This document shows positions 35,560 through 47,047 of a stretch of 64,000 nt of DNA, one piece after another. The notes under the pieces were generated by a model that was given only the letters and a program-made list of their open reading frames with translations, searched no databases and was not told the DNA's origin. The translations under genes were made by a program, and so were the position numbers. This DNA is from Phragmites australis (taxonomy: Eukaryota > Streptophyta > Magnoliopsida > Poales > Poaceae). The stretch lies in the NCBI RefSeq assembly GCF_958298935.1, contig NC_084921.1, positions 43,867,001 to 43,931,000 on the forward strand, given 5' to 3'. Position 1 is the stretch's first letter, and each line of letters begins with the position of its first letter.

Positions 35560-37090
35560 TCATTTCGGTCAGTTAAGTGTGGATTACCAATTTACCATGC
35601 ATGCAAGACCCTGGTTACAGGAAAAATCCTCCGTGCAGATCCTTCCATAGGTTATTCTTTCAAACATATAAATGTCGCGGGATGAAATGGCTCATAGTAG
35701 TAATTTGTCTCATGACAATCTTCGATAGTGTCAAAATTTCAAGCGATGATATTTTGTTACTTTTAACAACACTTTATAACTTTTATCGAGGTCTAGATGC
35801 CGGCCCCCGAATGAGCTGGTTGGGACTAGGCGACTAACTTCGTCAGTGACGTTTTAGATGTGGTTGTGATCACCGTTTTTCTTCTTTTTTAAGATGAACA
35901 GATCAATTTGTAATCATCTATGAATAGTAATCTCACATGAGTCTATGTATTGTGTTGTAAGTATTCATATCAGATTCTGATATGTAACCTTTTTTATTAT
36001 TTTAGATCTAATAGATCTAGACCGTTATAAAGTTGGGCTTACTATACTAATGGAGGAGATTTTTTCTCTTTTTTTTAACAATTAACGTGGTAATTTCTAG
36101 CTGTTGACGTTAAACGTGGAGGCTTTTTTTTGTCAATTACTAAGATGATAGATGGTAGGATACTGAACTGAATTAATAACTTACAAATTGTCGTTACTCT
36201 CTTTATTTTATTGCTAAATCATTGCCTACTTTGTCAATCCTGGAATTACGATGTCTGAGGCTAGCCGTTCAATTGCGCGGGATGGTAAAATCTAGAATTT
36301 TTATGTTTGACTGGCTCACCTATTAATATTTATTGCGCGGACTGCCAAACCTACTAATTGATCGCATCAAATAGTAGGATCATGATCATAGTATATTTAA
36401 GAACCCTTTTCAAATAGATTTATATATGTACAATACGATATAAATGTTTCAATTACCTAGTTCAACATTACATATTTGTAACTCTTCCATGCTGCTTCAG
36501 CTGAACTTCTATTCAGTTCAACATATAATTCATTTTTGTAAAATTTAACCACTTTTAAAGTAGGAAAACATCAGTTTATACTTAGCATAATTTGCTAATA
36601 GAAAAAATAAACAAAATTAAATTAGCAAAACTCAAATGCAAGACGGCTCATACATGTGGGCACATGTTGTTGTATGTCTGCAAATTACCTCAAAACTTAT
36701 ACAAGGATATTTGCAACAATTGGATGAATAGACGTCTAGACGATATAGCGTGAAATTTGAAGGTTTGCGTTAGTCCCAAGACATTTGATAATGACGTTGT
36801 ACATATGTGTAAATGTACATTTGATAATGATGCTGTAAATATGCTGTTATGGCAACTCATATCACACCATCTTCCTGGAACAGTACTTTACTATAATCCG
36901 TATTGGAATCCTAGCAACTATGAGAAGCTACCTGAGTATAACACCGTAGTACTAATCTGTAGTTGAGCTAATCACAATGTAATTTTGATCAAGCGTTTAA
37001 GAAGTATTTTCACTCTCTCGATCAGGACTAGGAAGTTATTTGGCAAATTTTGCTTCTGCCATTGTTGGTAATATTTTTACCAAGGCAGAA
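35560..37090. other. Intergenic, AT-rich, no gene
   Basis: Only short frames occur (for example 35577-35837 and 36757-36966) with no family resemblance. No delimited repeat was found. Confidence 0.35.
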
Positions 37091-37096
37091 GAAGAT

Positions 37097-38241
37097 AGAA
37101 CATAGAAAACTTTTATGGTAAAGGATTCGGTTGTTATAATAGGATAGGATTAATTTTTATTTTATCTTTATATTTGTTTGAGATCTATATAAATAACTCA
37201 TGATGCTCAATACAAATCATTCATAATTATCGTAATATATTAATCTTTCTACTTGGATGCCGCTCCTGAGCCGTCACCTCCATAGCTTTTGTCGCCTTGC
37301 CCCTGAGAGATGATGCAATCTCCATGATCTCCTCCGGGGGTTGCGTAACTCGTAGTTTTATCATATCGACGGTCCATAAATCGGCCACCAATTAGAGTTT
37401 TTCTCGATCATCTTCAGATTTAGTTTTATCTATTTTTTTTCCGATCATAGATCAGTTTGCGTCGCCCTACCGACTCGTCGATGTTCCTCGCATCCGTACT
37501 TCATCGCCTCGACTTCGACCTCTACGATGCCTCCTCTGCTTCGATGGCGTCGTGATTGTACGTGACACGCTCATTAACATGGTCCTCATCCACGGCCTTT
37601 CGAGCGCCCCTCTGTCGTCGTCATCACGTCGGATCATCGTCGTTGGCACGTCATCCACGAGCACGAGCCCGTCACACCACCGAGAACGAGATTGTCACTG
37701 CATAGCCCATCATGGTTGTAGTGCCAGCGCTCATGGTCATGCCATCATCGCCAGAGTCACCGCCTCTCCAAGCAGTAGCTCCACCCCATGCTGCTTAGCC
37801 TTATCACCACGCCAGCTATCGCTCCGAGTTAGCACTTTCTTCTAACATCTCTAGGCTGTTGCCGTCGCTAGTCGAGGACCTCGGACGGATCAACCTAACT
37901 TTATGCACATGTGTGCTCGTGTTGGTGCTTTGGGTATGCATCCTCCTCCACGTTTATGATCACGGTCACCTTGCTCTCGGCTACCTTAGCAACAAAAAGG
38001 CTATCATCATCTTGAGTAAATCGTTGGCTTTCACTCTAGTCTGAGTATCCATGTTGCTCACGCTATGACTGCGGAGTATGTTAGAATATATGGTAAAGGA
38101 TCCGGCTATTATGGTTAGATAGGATTAGTTTTTATCTTACCTTTAGGATTGTTGAGATCCAAGCCACCATGTACTCTATATAAACAGCTCACAAGATTCA
38201 ATACAAATCATCCATAAATATCATAATATATTCATCTTTCT
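37097..38241 (+). mobile_element. Small non-autonomous LTR element (two LTR-like repeats of about 155-165 bp)
   Basis: The repeat at 37097-37250 and that at 38079-38241 share ATGGTAAAGGAT(T/C)CGG, then ATAGGAT(T)AGTTTTT-like, TCTATATAAA(T/C)A, CAATACAAATCAT(T/C)CATAA and ATATATT(A/C)ATCTTTCT in the same order and orientation. The right copy opens TGTTAGAATATATGG. The 0.83 kb between them is GC-rich, has no recognisable gag or pol, and resembles a retroelement leader. The size suggests a TRIM-like or deleted copia element. The frames at 37467-38044 are not credible genes. Confidence 0.55.
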
Positions 38242-41200
38242 TCTAAAACTTCATCGTATGTTTATAGCGAACAATGGCAACTCATGTAGTGTCAGTGAGT
38301 AGGGTGGCAATCTTGAATGTGCCCATGTAATTAGGGTCTCACTTGTTATCTTTCAAAGAAAAGAAAAAAAAAATCTAGTGGCATGTGCGTCGACGACTGC
38401 GACAACAGCATGTTCTGGAGTACATTGCTCCCGTGAAGTATGTGTTGTTTACCACCCTGCTGGTTACTGCAATCCTAAAAAAAATGACAGCTCTGTGGAT
38501 GAGGACGAACATCAGATATCAATTTCAAACTTCTACTACTATAGCATGCACAGTTCATTTCAGTTAAAGCTTCTCTATTCAACACATCATGACACAGTAA
38601 GTTCTGCCTGCACTCACAGATAAGTGAAGTTTCGAAGTATCTTGCAGTCTCTCGAAAGCAACTTAAACTTTTCATAACATGTTTAAAAAACTAGCGTAGA
38701 GATATATTGTTTGAAACATTTTTCAGAGCAAATTTACCGTGTTGCTTTCATATACATAATTCATCTTAAATATTCACTAGATGTCAATAGTCAAACATTA
38801 ACAAGTTTGGCAGCAGCCATATCAAACACATTCGTGCCCATCGCCGTTCCTTTCTCCATCGATCACCAGTCACCACCTGTGTTTATCGGCGAATCCAGAA
38901 AAAGGAAAATGGTCACGGATACGATGGAGGCACAACCGATGCACAATGCAATATTTATCTCTGCAAACGCGCAACAGGGGCCCAACCCACCCACCGCTTT
39001 CGTGGTCGGGCCCGGCCGCCCACGCGCGCCGTGGTAGGCCACCCACCGCCGGCTCACGTGCCCAACCGCGGCCGCACCTCCTGGCCATGTCCCAGTCTCT
39101 TGGACCCCCTGCAGCGTCCAAAACAGCAGCACTTGTCCAAATCCGGACTCCTCCATACAATAATGCGGCATAAAAAATGGAAGATCCGGAATCCGATCGA
39201 GCGGCTCATGTGCCAGTCCAGGATGCACCCGATTCGGCAATCAGCATTCACACAGCAGATGGTCCAGAATAGCATAATGATTTACCCAAAATTATTCGAC
39301 TGCGCCTAAAACCATTAGCAGGAATACACCACCCACGATAGTACATCCGGCAACACCTAATTAACAACGGTACCAACCAACCGGAGTATGTACAACCACA
39401 ATATCGCTCCATCAGGGACAACTTCATGTCCTTGCAGGGAAACAGGCTTATTCAAGTCATGAGATAACGATCTCATCTCATCGGCAGGTGGAACTACACG
39501 AAAAGTGGACAAGTTTTTTGTCCAACTACAAGAGATCTTCCCGTCAACTGCGCTCAACTCTGTCTCTAGCCTCTACAAGAGATCATCCCGTCAACTGCGC
39601 TCAACTCTGTCTCTAGCCTCATTCCACTCTGAATGTAGCTTCCGTTACCATTAGCTCCAGGCAAAGTGGCGCTGTTACCTTGAAAGCCTGCAGGAAGGAA
39701 AGGAAATCGTCAAATGGGTTCAGCAGTAGTCCTATCACAATTTTCAGTAAACGTAATAAACAACAGTTTCGTGTTGGTTTATGAGAACCAAACCAAATGA
39801 TCTATGACCTGTCAGACAATTAGCATGTCTCAGCACATTACATTACCCTGCAAAACTCTTAAATTCAATCCCTATTGGCAACATTTTTTTAGGCTGGCAG
39901 GAGTACAGGCCATGGAATCATACAATAGATTTTCATTCAACCGAGCTAGCTGACGAAGTAGCAACTTGATTGTGGGACTGTAAGTACATGTGTAAGATTT
40001 GGGCAAGTGTTAATGTGCTCCATGTTTTTCCCTATGTGACCAATATGTTTTCTCAGATTAAATGCTCAACATGGATCCAACATGGTATATACTATCATTA
40101 ACTGCAAACGGATGATGTTGATCCATCAATGACACTGTACTCAGAAACGGAACAATACGTTACCAAAGAGGAATCTGAACATAAAGCAAGCAACCTACAA
40201 AACCCACAAATCAATGCCAACATACAGTAAATGACAAAATTCCTTATTGTCGTCATCATACAAGCAAACTTGGATGGATGAAGAAATTACGACATTATAA
40301 TTATTCATTTTCCAAAAATAGAGTACATAAAAAACAGAGTTGGAAACAACTAATCGCATGAATGGTACATAACGGCTATGTCTGTCCTATTTACACTTTC
40401 TTTTAGATGCATGCAGTCCCCAATTCCTTGGACATCATGATATTATTTGTTAGGGAAAACACTTTCACCAAACTGAACATAACATGTACTAGACTTTGCA
40501 TAAAAGCATCCAGTAATTACAATTTTGAAGGGGGATACACCACATAAACCTACATTGTTTATCTATGGAGAGATGTATTATCCCAAGATTTCCAACTTGA
40601 AAAGTATGCTCAAAATTTTGTAAACAAAGTTTCCTTAGGGGGAAAATTTGGAAGCACTCCCTCAAATTTTCCATGCTATATCACGAGTGGTGGTGACTCA
40701 GTGAGAACTAAAGATGAAGGCTCCTATTTTTGAAAAGTTTTTTCAGCAATAATTTCTACAATGCACTATACACTGTAAAGTACTCAAAGCAACATTCAAC
40801 AACAATATGGAAGTAATGCTGGTGTAACATAGTGATAAAGAAAATGAACCAGAGGTTAAAGTTCAGTCACTTAACCTGTATTTTACTCGGTCGCTGAAAA
40901 GCTAAGTTTCAATAGAACAGTGCATAATCACATCAAAATATTTTCAATGGCTAGAAATAGGTATAGTTGCATCTTATATAGATTTTATCACAAGTGGGGA
41001 AAACACTCCTCAAATGAGATGACAAATGATATTGAGATTCCTTGCGTTTGAAACATATGTTGAAAGAACATGGATGTTAGTGAAACCAACATGTGCTCTA
41101 GAAATAAACAAAACAATCAGTAATCAACATGTGCTCTAGAACTATGGTCGATAAATCTTTTGATCAAGTGCTGATATATTTTCCATTAATCATTCGATAA

Positions 41201-41613
41201 CGAATTTCAGGCCTCATTTTTATCTATATTTTTTTTAAACTTTTGTCCAACCAGTAAATTAGAGAAACTAGTCTGGTGATTCTAAGAGCAATGCATGTTC
41301 TCATACTAGCGATTTCAATTGCTGAGAATTAACAAAAACATGATGCTTACATAAACTGTTATCTGGATCAGGAAATTTATTACTTCTAGCATGGAATTAG
41401 CAATGCAAGCATATCTTGGCACAATTAGCATGAGCAGAACACATGATTTTAAAATAGAGAAAGTGAGATCGCACAAATATATATAATTAAGTAAATATTA
41501 GGCATAGCATCAATTAATACCATATTCTACTCTATTGTTCATGTTTATAAAACACTTTTTATCCTCAGTTTCCTTCTAACCACAATACATAAGCAAAAGT
41601 GAGTGAAAAATTA
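38242..41613. other. Intergenic and probable 3' UTR region of the CIPK gene
   Basis: No protein family is recognised, including the overlapping frames at 38863-39309. On the minus strand, a TTCCTGCAG|G acceptor-like site near 39690, followed by unique sequence, could mark a spliced 3'-UTR exon of the kinase gene. This is speculative. Confidence 0.3.
39526..39619. repeat. 47-bp tandem duplication
   Basis: CTACAAGAGATCTTCCCGTC... at 39526-39572 is repeated at 39573-39619 with one or two changes. It is very young by its identity. It may lie in a 3' UTR of the minus-strand kinase gene. Confidence 0.9.
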
Positions 41614-43152
41614 TTACCTTTCGACCCACTCGGTATCATTAGGTATACTTGGAGCTCGGATCATAGGGTGGACAAGGTGCTGCATTCCTGGCTTCAATTC
41701 CTTGTTGCAAAAGTTCTCATACTCTTCGTTATCCCCTGCCTTCTTCTTTACCTCCACCATTACAAGGGGCGGTGTGAGTTCAAATATCTCCGCACCAATT
41801 GTTAGTGGCCCCTTAACTCCTTCCCTTGTACCCTCTAGGCACACCCGCCAGTCCTTCCTCCGCAACTTGAAGCTCTTCAACTTTGCAATGTCCTCCAACT
41901 TAGTTATGATATCCAACATGGGCACATCCGAGACGAACCTCAGCTCATCCCCTTTTTCTTCAAATAACCCTGATAAGTTGAATCCCCTTGAGAATGATAT
42001 GATGTCAAATGCATTAAGGCTTGCTGGGCGTGGGAGTGACCCACGGAGCCTCTGGTTCTCATCAGACGACACCATAGCAGGGCAGGATGTCACCGATGAG
42101 TCTGATTCCGACCCTGAGTCATCACCATCAACCTTTTGTGGAGGTAGAGGTGACAGTGGAGGTGGCAATGGTAGAGGAACAGGAACAGGAGCAGCAGTCC
42201 CCATGCCCAGCACATCATCCTCATCATCTATCACGCTGTGTAGCTGGTCATCCTCAATAAAGAACTTGACTGGCTTGAAACCTTTCTTGAACCAGCGAGA
42301 CTCCATGACCTCCGGCAAAGTGATCCTCGTGTTGGGGTTGGGGTCAAGAATGCGCATCAGCAAGCTGGTAAGGTCCCTGGAGAACCACCTCGCGCACCGG
42401 AACTCGCCCTTGTAAATCTTCCGGTACATGGCCATGATGTTCTTGTCGTGGAAAGGGGGATACCCGGCCATGAGCACAAACAGGATGACGCCGCACGACC
42501 ACACGTCCGCCTTGGCGCCGTCGTATCCGCGGCGCGCGAGCACTTCGGGGGCGACATAGGCTGGCGTGCCACAGAAGGTGTGGAGCAGGCCGTCAGGGCG
42601 GAACTGGTCGGCGACGGCGGAGAGGCCAAAGTCCGATACCTTGAGGTCCCCGTTTTCGTCAACGAGGAGGTTCTCGGGCTTGAGGTCCCGGTGGAAGACG
42701 CCGCGGGCGTGGCAGAAGGCAACGGCGGACACGAGCTGCTGGAAGTAGCGGCGGGCAACGTCCTCCCTGAGGCGGCCCTTGGAGACGCGGGAGAAGAGCT
42801 CGCCGCCGCGGACGAGCTCCATGACGAAGTAGATCTTCGTCTTGGTGGCCATGACCTCGAACAGCTGCACGATGTTGGGGTGGCGCACGCGTCGGAGCAC
42901 GGCGATCTCGCGCTTGATGTGGGGGACGAGCCCGCTCCGCACCGCCTTCTCCTTGTCGAGCACCTTGATGGCCACGTTCTCCTCGGTTTCCGCGTGCCGC
43001 GCGTGGTACACCTTCGCGAAGTTGCCGTGCCCCAGGAGGCGCCCCAGCTCGTACTTCCCCATCAGCAATCCTCCGGCGCCGCCTCCTCGCTTGGCCGCGG
43101 CGGACGGGGCCGGACGCCCCGCCTGCGGCGGCGGCGGCGTGGTTCCCGCCAT
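41614..43152 (-). CDS. CIPK: CBL-interacting protein kinase (CIPK/SnRK3), intronless
   Basis: A single exon of 512 codons from ATG 43152 (MAGTTPPPP), preferred over an in-frame ATG 51 bases upstream. The Ser/Thr kinase domain starts YELGRLLGHGNFAKVYHA (Gly loop 41-48), with catalytic Lys63 (VAIK), HRDLKPEN (Asp156), DFG (Asp174) and an activation loop ending at APE. A linker rich in Asp/Ser and Pro follows. The NAF/FISL motif NAFDIISFSRGFNLSGLF starts near residue 380 and binds CBL calcium sensors. The protein-phosphatase-interaction region follows (KLKSFKLRRKDWRVCLEG). CBL-CIPK pairs phosphorylate ion channels and transporters at the plasma membrane or tonoplast. Lack of introns fits the intron-poor CIPK clade. 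All catalytic residues are intact. The family is certain; I do not assign a number. Confidence 0.96.
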   Translation of the reverse strand: MAGTTPPPPQAGRPAPSAAAKRGGGAGGLLMGKYELGRLLGHGNFAKVYHARHAETEENVAIKVLDKEKAVRSGLVPHIKREIAVLRRVRHPNIVQLFEVMATKTKIYFVMELVRGGELFSRVSKGRLREDVARRYFQQLVSAVAFCHARGVFHRDLKPENLLVDENGDLKVSDFGLSAVADQFRPDGLLHTFCGTPAYVAPEVLARRGYDGAKADVWSCGVILFVLMAGYPPFHDKNIMAMYRKIYKGEFRCARWFSRDLTSLLMRILDPNPNTRITLPEVMESRWFKKGFKPVKFFIEDDQLHSVIDDEDDVLGMGTAAPVPVPLPLPPPLSPLPPQKVDGDDSGSESDSSVTSCPAMVSSDENQRLRGSLPRPASLNAFDIISFSRGFNLSGLFEEKGDELRFVSDVPMLDIITKLEDIAKLKSFKLRRKDWRVCLEGTREGVKGPLTIGAEIFELTPPLVMVEVKKKAGDNEEYENFCNKELKPGMQHLVHPMIRAPSIPNDTEWVER

Positions 43153-43660
43153 CGAGGGGCGGTGGCTGCTGGAACCGAAGCGATTGGGTGGGCCGGCCGG
43201 CAACGGAGGCAGGCAGCTTAACGCCCCTCTCGAAAACAGTTCCGTCTCTCGCAGTCTGTCTCGCGTTCTTATGGCCCTGGAGCCTGACTGGGAGGGCAGA
43301 TTTTTCGCTCTGCTCGTTTGTATTTTTGCTAGGTTGGGTGCTTTATGCCTTTACGCCCTCGCCGTTTCCGTGTATTGCTGGGCATGTCGGCCGTGGGTGG
43401 AGGCTCTTTGATATACAGCTTTTTTTTTATTTGCCCTAGTCTGGGATCATGATTCGTGTGTGGTGTTTTGGTTGGTGTATTTACACCTCTGCTGCTTTGA
43501 GCGAGTGCTGGTTTATGTGAGGGAAAGTTGGCTCTTTGCCTTCAATTACGAAATTTACAAAATTGTTGGTTGGAGACCGTTCATGGGGTTTTAGGGTGTT
43601 TATTCGGTAGGATCTTTAGGGGAAATGATCTTTAGAAGAAAAAAAAGAATGCTTTTCGTA
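43153..43660. other. Upstream region of the CIPK gene
   Basis: This holds the 5' UTR and promoter DNA of the minus-strand kinase. The overlapping + strand frames at 42448-43439 are shadows of the kinase coding strand and its leader. Confidence 0.45.
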
Positions 43661-43669
43661 AAAAGGATT

Positions 43670-44340
43670 TGACTAATTTGCAGACATTTGTCGAAACTTT
43701 TTCAACAGGTGCCCGATCCACCGACCGTGATTCCCGCCCATCTTTCTTGTTTGTTAGGTTGTTGCTCCTCTCCGGCGACGTGTCCTTGACCGTCATCTAA
43801 CTTTAGTTTCATTTCCACCTGATCTTTTAGGTTAGATGGATTGTTATTTTTTTACTACAACTTATTCATTCATTGCAACAATTGATACCACAACCCAAGG
43901 CATCACCTCACTCGTGCCCTTCGACTCTCTTACACACACGATGATGCTTAGCCACCGATTAGCAATAAGGGTTGTCGGCTCGATCAAGGCTACACCCTAC
44001 CATCCTCATCTTGCAACCCTTTCCACTTCATGTGAAATCCTGACTGTTAAAAGAATTTATTAGCTAGCAACAAATCATTAGGTTTTAGATTTTTTTGTTA
44101 GGTAGTTTTGACTAATTTACGGGTGTTGTTGGAAATTTTTCTAGCAAGTGCGTGGACTAACAACCGTCATCTGGTGATGACACGTTTTTCTTCATCACTT
44201 CTCACTTGACACAACAATCCAAGGCATTGCCATGCTCATGCGCACCGGCTCGTCCACCCATGAGCTGGCCACTTGCCTCCGTCTAGCAACAAGGGCCCGT
44301 TGATGTTACGACGATGTGCCTTACCGCCATGTGGCTCTCT
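43670..44340. repeat. Diverged tandem duplication, about 430 bp apart
   Basis: TTGACTAATTT near 43670 and near 44107 opens two similar stretches. Each continues with GAAA(C)TTTTTC, CAAC(A)GGTGC or CAAGTGCG, ACCGTC or ACCGTGA, then CACAAC(C/A)CAAGGCAT and a CTCATGC or CTCGTGC block. The copies are clearly diverged. No coding potential is seen. Confidence 0.45.
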
Positions 44341-46670
44341 TTCTCCATCCCTTTCCCGTAACCTTAATTGCAGGGTGCCAAGGCCCGCACCCTAAGATGT
44401 GTTGGTACAAGTACAAATAGTTTGCAACTCCTAAGTTCAAATTTCTTGCAACACATGAGTTCATGGTTGTTGAGGACTTCTCTCTTTCCTTGTAAGTTTT
44501 TTTCGAGTTCTTCCCTTTTGGATCCAACACAGCTAATCTTTGAATACAATGTTGTTGTGTGTCTTTTTTTCCTTTTCAGAGAGGTAAATAATATATTATT
44601 TACTAAATATTACCAAACATCAATGCAATATTTTTGTTAAAAGGACGGTAAAAACAATGTCAATTTTATTTATAAAAAAAGATAATTGACTCAGTTTTTA
44701 AAGAAAATTGGATTTAAAAATCTCACAACTATACAGTTTTAAAAAAACCGGCAGACAATCCCGAGACGATAATACGACATCAACTCGAAACATATGTAAA
44801 TATCAAAAGACAAAACCAGGCAAACCAACAAGCCCAACTTAACTTAACTTGCACGCTAAACAACCAAACGACTGTTTTCTCACACCTCAGTCGATGGAGC
44901 CTTACTTCCATGCCATCACAACTCAACCGGTAGAGCCCCGATCTCAAACCGCTACAATATAACTTGGTCAGCAGAGCCTTGCAATATTTGGTAATTATAA
45001 TACTTTGTTTTTTCAACAGCATTTAGTTAGCAGGGCGGTTCGTTTATGAACACTCCATTTCCCATTCACGTTTCCTGGCTTCACGCGGCCAGTCGGTGCC
45101 GTTGTTTCGAGTACACCTTCACACGATTACTCCATCTTTCGAAGGCGTGCTGCGCTACAGAAGACCGCCAGGCAGCAGTATCCCAGATGGTGCCCAGGCT
45201 CTCCAGACCCGTGCTAGCGTGTCGCACGCGTCAAATGTAAGCCGTGAGCGTGCTGCTAATCCAGCCATCTCCGCTCTTTTATTTTCTCTCTCTCTCCCAA
45301 AAGGTACTCGTGCTACAGAGGAAAATATCGAAGGTTTCTTTTCCTAAGCAAACGAAACTGTGCTACCGCCACCTCACTTTTTGTTCTGAGGCAAAGTTTT
45401 TTACGAAAAAAAAAAACTCAAAAGAGGCGAGGTGGCGACGCCGCGACGTACATGGAACGGCAGTGGTCGAGCTGGCGAGCGAGCGGACAGGTGCTGCGTT
45501 TCGGCTGCTGCGCGAGCGCGAGAGAGGGGCCGGTCATCCAGGCAGGCCGGTGTGGTCGTCGTGGGCAGCTGGGATTCGGCTCCTACCACCCCAGATAGCA
45601 TAAACAAACCGGCGCCACACCGGGAACCTGGGGGCTGGGGCGGCGCGTGACCCCGGCCCCGTGCCGGAAGACCCGGGCACGGCCGCGGGGCTTGGGTCGC
45701 GTGAAATCTTGAACCGAGCGACCGACCCGGCGCCGTCCGTTCGCGTGGAGAGCCGGTGCCTGGCGGAGACGCGTGAGCTCAGGCAACGGAAACGCGCCTG
45801 TAATCTGCGGGCTCACAGCCCACCGCAGACGCGAAACGTATACAACGCATGCCAACTTTTTACTCCTCTACTTCAGTGCCATTATTGACGTGATGATTCC
45901 CATCTGCACTTAGGTTCTACGAGAAGAGCAGTACTGTAGCACTTGCTAGACGCAACAGCGACATGTTCACCCAGGGCTACAAGTCACAGGCACACAGGCA
46001 CGGGACGTCACCACAATCCCCCTCAGGGTCAGGGACTCGCCTCGACAAAAGGATTGCAGTTCAGATAGATACGCAACGAAAGGGACGGACACCAGAATGG
46101 GTTGCGGAAAACGAAAGGGACGGGCGTATCGCGGCCTATCTTCGGCACAGGCGTCGCGGTCAGGCCTTCGCTGCCGCAACGGGACGAGCATGTATTGGGA
46201 ATGCTCTCCATGTTTTGTTCTGCTACCGACTGGCTTACTGGCCAGCATACAAAAGCTAAGACAGGGAGTCGCAGAATCGAAAATTTTCGCCTAAAATGAT
46301 AGAAGAAAAAACCGGAAGTGCCATCCAAGGAAAAGGAAGAAGGAACAGGAAGTGACTCGGCTAGTCAAGCAACGTGTGTCTCTGATCGTTAACAACTCGA
46401 GCAAGCCCACATTTGGGTCCGAGCTTAGAGCTAGGCTCGGGCTCCGTTCGGCAATGCTCGATAACAGCGAAGCTTCACTTGCGCAGGCGCCAAAAAAACC
46501 AATCCACTTCCAACGATTCAATAATGAAGAAAGAATGTTCAAGAACAACACATATGAAGAATCTATTACTATATATTAACCGGCCAAGATTTGGCCCCCT
46601 CTCAGGGGGCTAAGGTACTCTAGCGCCCACTGAAGCATCTGCTAGCATCTACTGTAGCAGTTAATCCTTA
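44341..46670. other. Intergenic, no supported gene
   Basis: Many overlapping short frames (45046-46600) occur on both strands without family resemblance. A GC-rich hairpin lies at 45651-45690 (CCCCGGCCCCGTGCC against GGGCACGGCCGCGGGG). The GC-rich patch at 45430-45800 could be a CpG-like promoter remnant, but no gene follows it. Confidence 0.35.
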
Positions 46671-46674
46671 CTAA

Positions 46675-46770
46675 CATATATATATGTATGTATATATGTA
46701 TGTATATATGTATGTATGTATATGTATCTGTATATCTATGCTTATATGTATGTTTACATATATACATATA
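46675..46770. repeat. TATG/TATA microsatellite
   Basis: A compound run of TATATGTATG and TATATGTA units. Confidence 0.9.
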
Positions 46771-46800
46771 ATTTTCATTTTCGATAAATTCCATCAAAAA

Positions 46801-47047
46801 TGTCGAATGGAATATTAGTTATATTGATAAATCGGCTGAAATAATCTAAAATACAGAGAAAAATATCTAAAACTTAAAAAAATATGAAATAAATTTTGTT
46901 AGGTTCATATTACTTTCGCCTACATGTCGAATGGAATATTAGTTATATTGATAAATCGACTGAAATGATCTAAAATGCAGAGAAAATATCTGAAATTCAA
47001 AAAAATATGAAATTTTTTTGTTAGGTTCGTATTACTTTCGTCTACGT
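46801..47047. repeat. 124-bp tandem duplication
   Basis: TGTCGAATGGAATATTAGTT opens copies at 46801 and 46925. Both run through TTGATAAATCG(G/A)CTGAAAT, AGAGAAA(A)ATATCT and TTGTTAGGTTC(A/G)TATTACTTTCG with about ten differences. It directly follows the TATG microsatellite, with no coding potential. Confidence 0.9.

Noticed and set aside
38863..39240. 125-codon minus-strand frame
   Set aside because: No family resemblance; overlapping frames of similar length in three other phases indicate composition only.
42448..43221. 257-codon + strand frame opposite the kinase
   Set aside because: It is the antisense shadow of the GC-rich kinase coding strand; no domain or start context.
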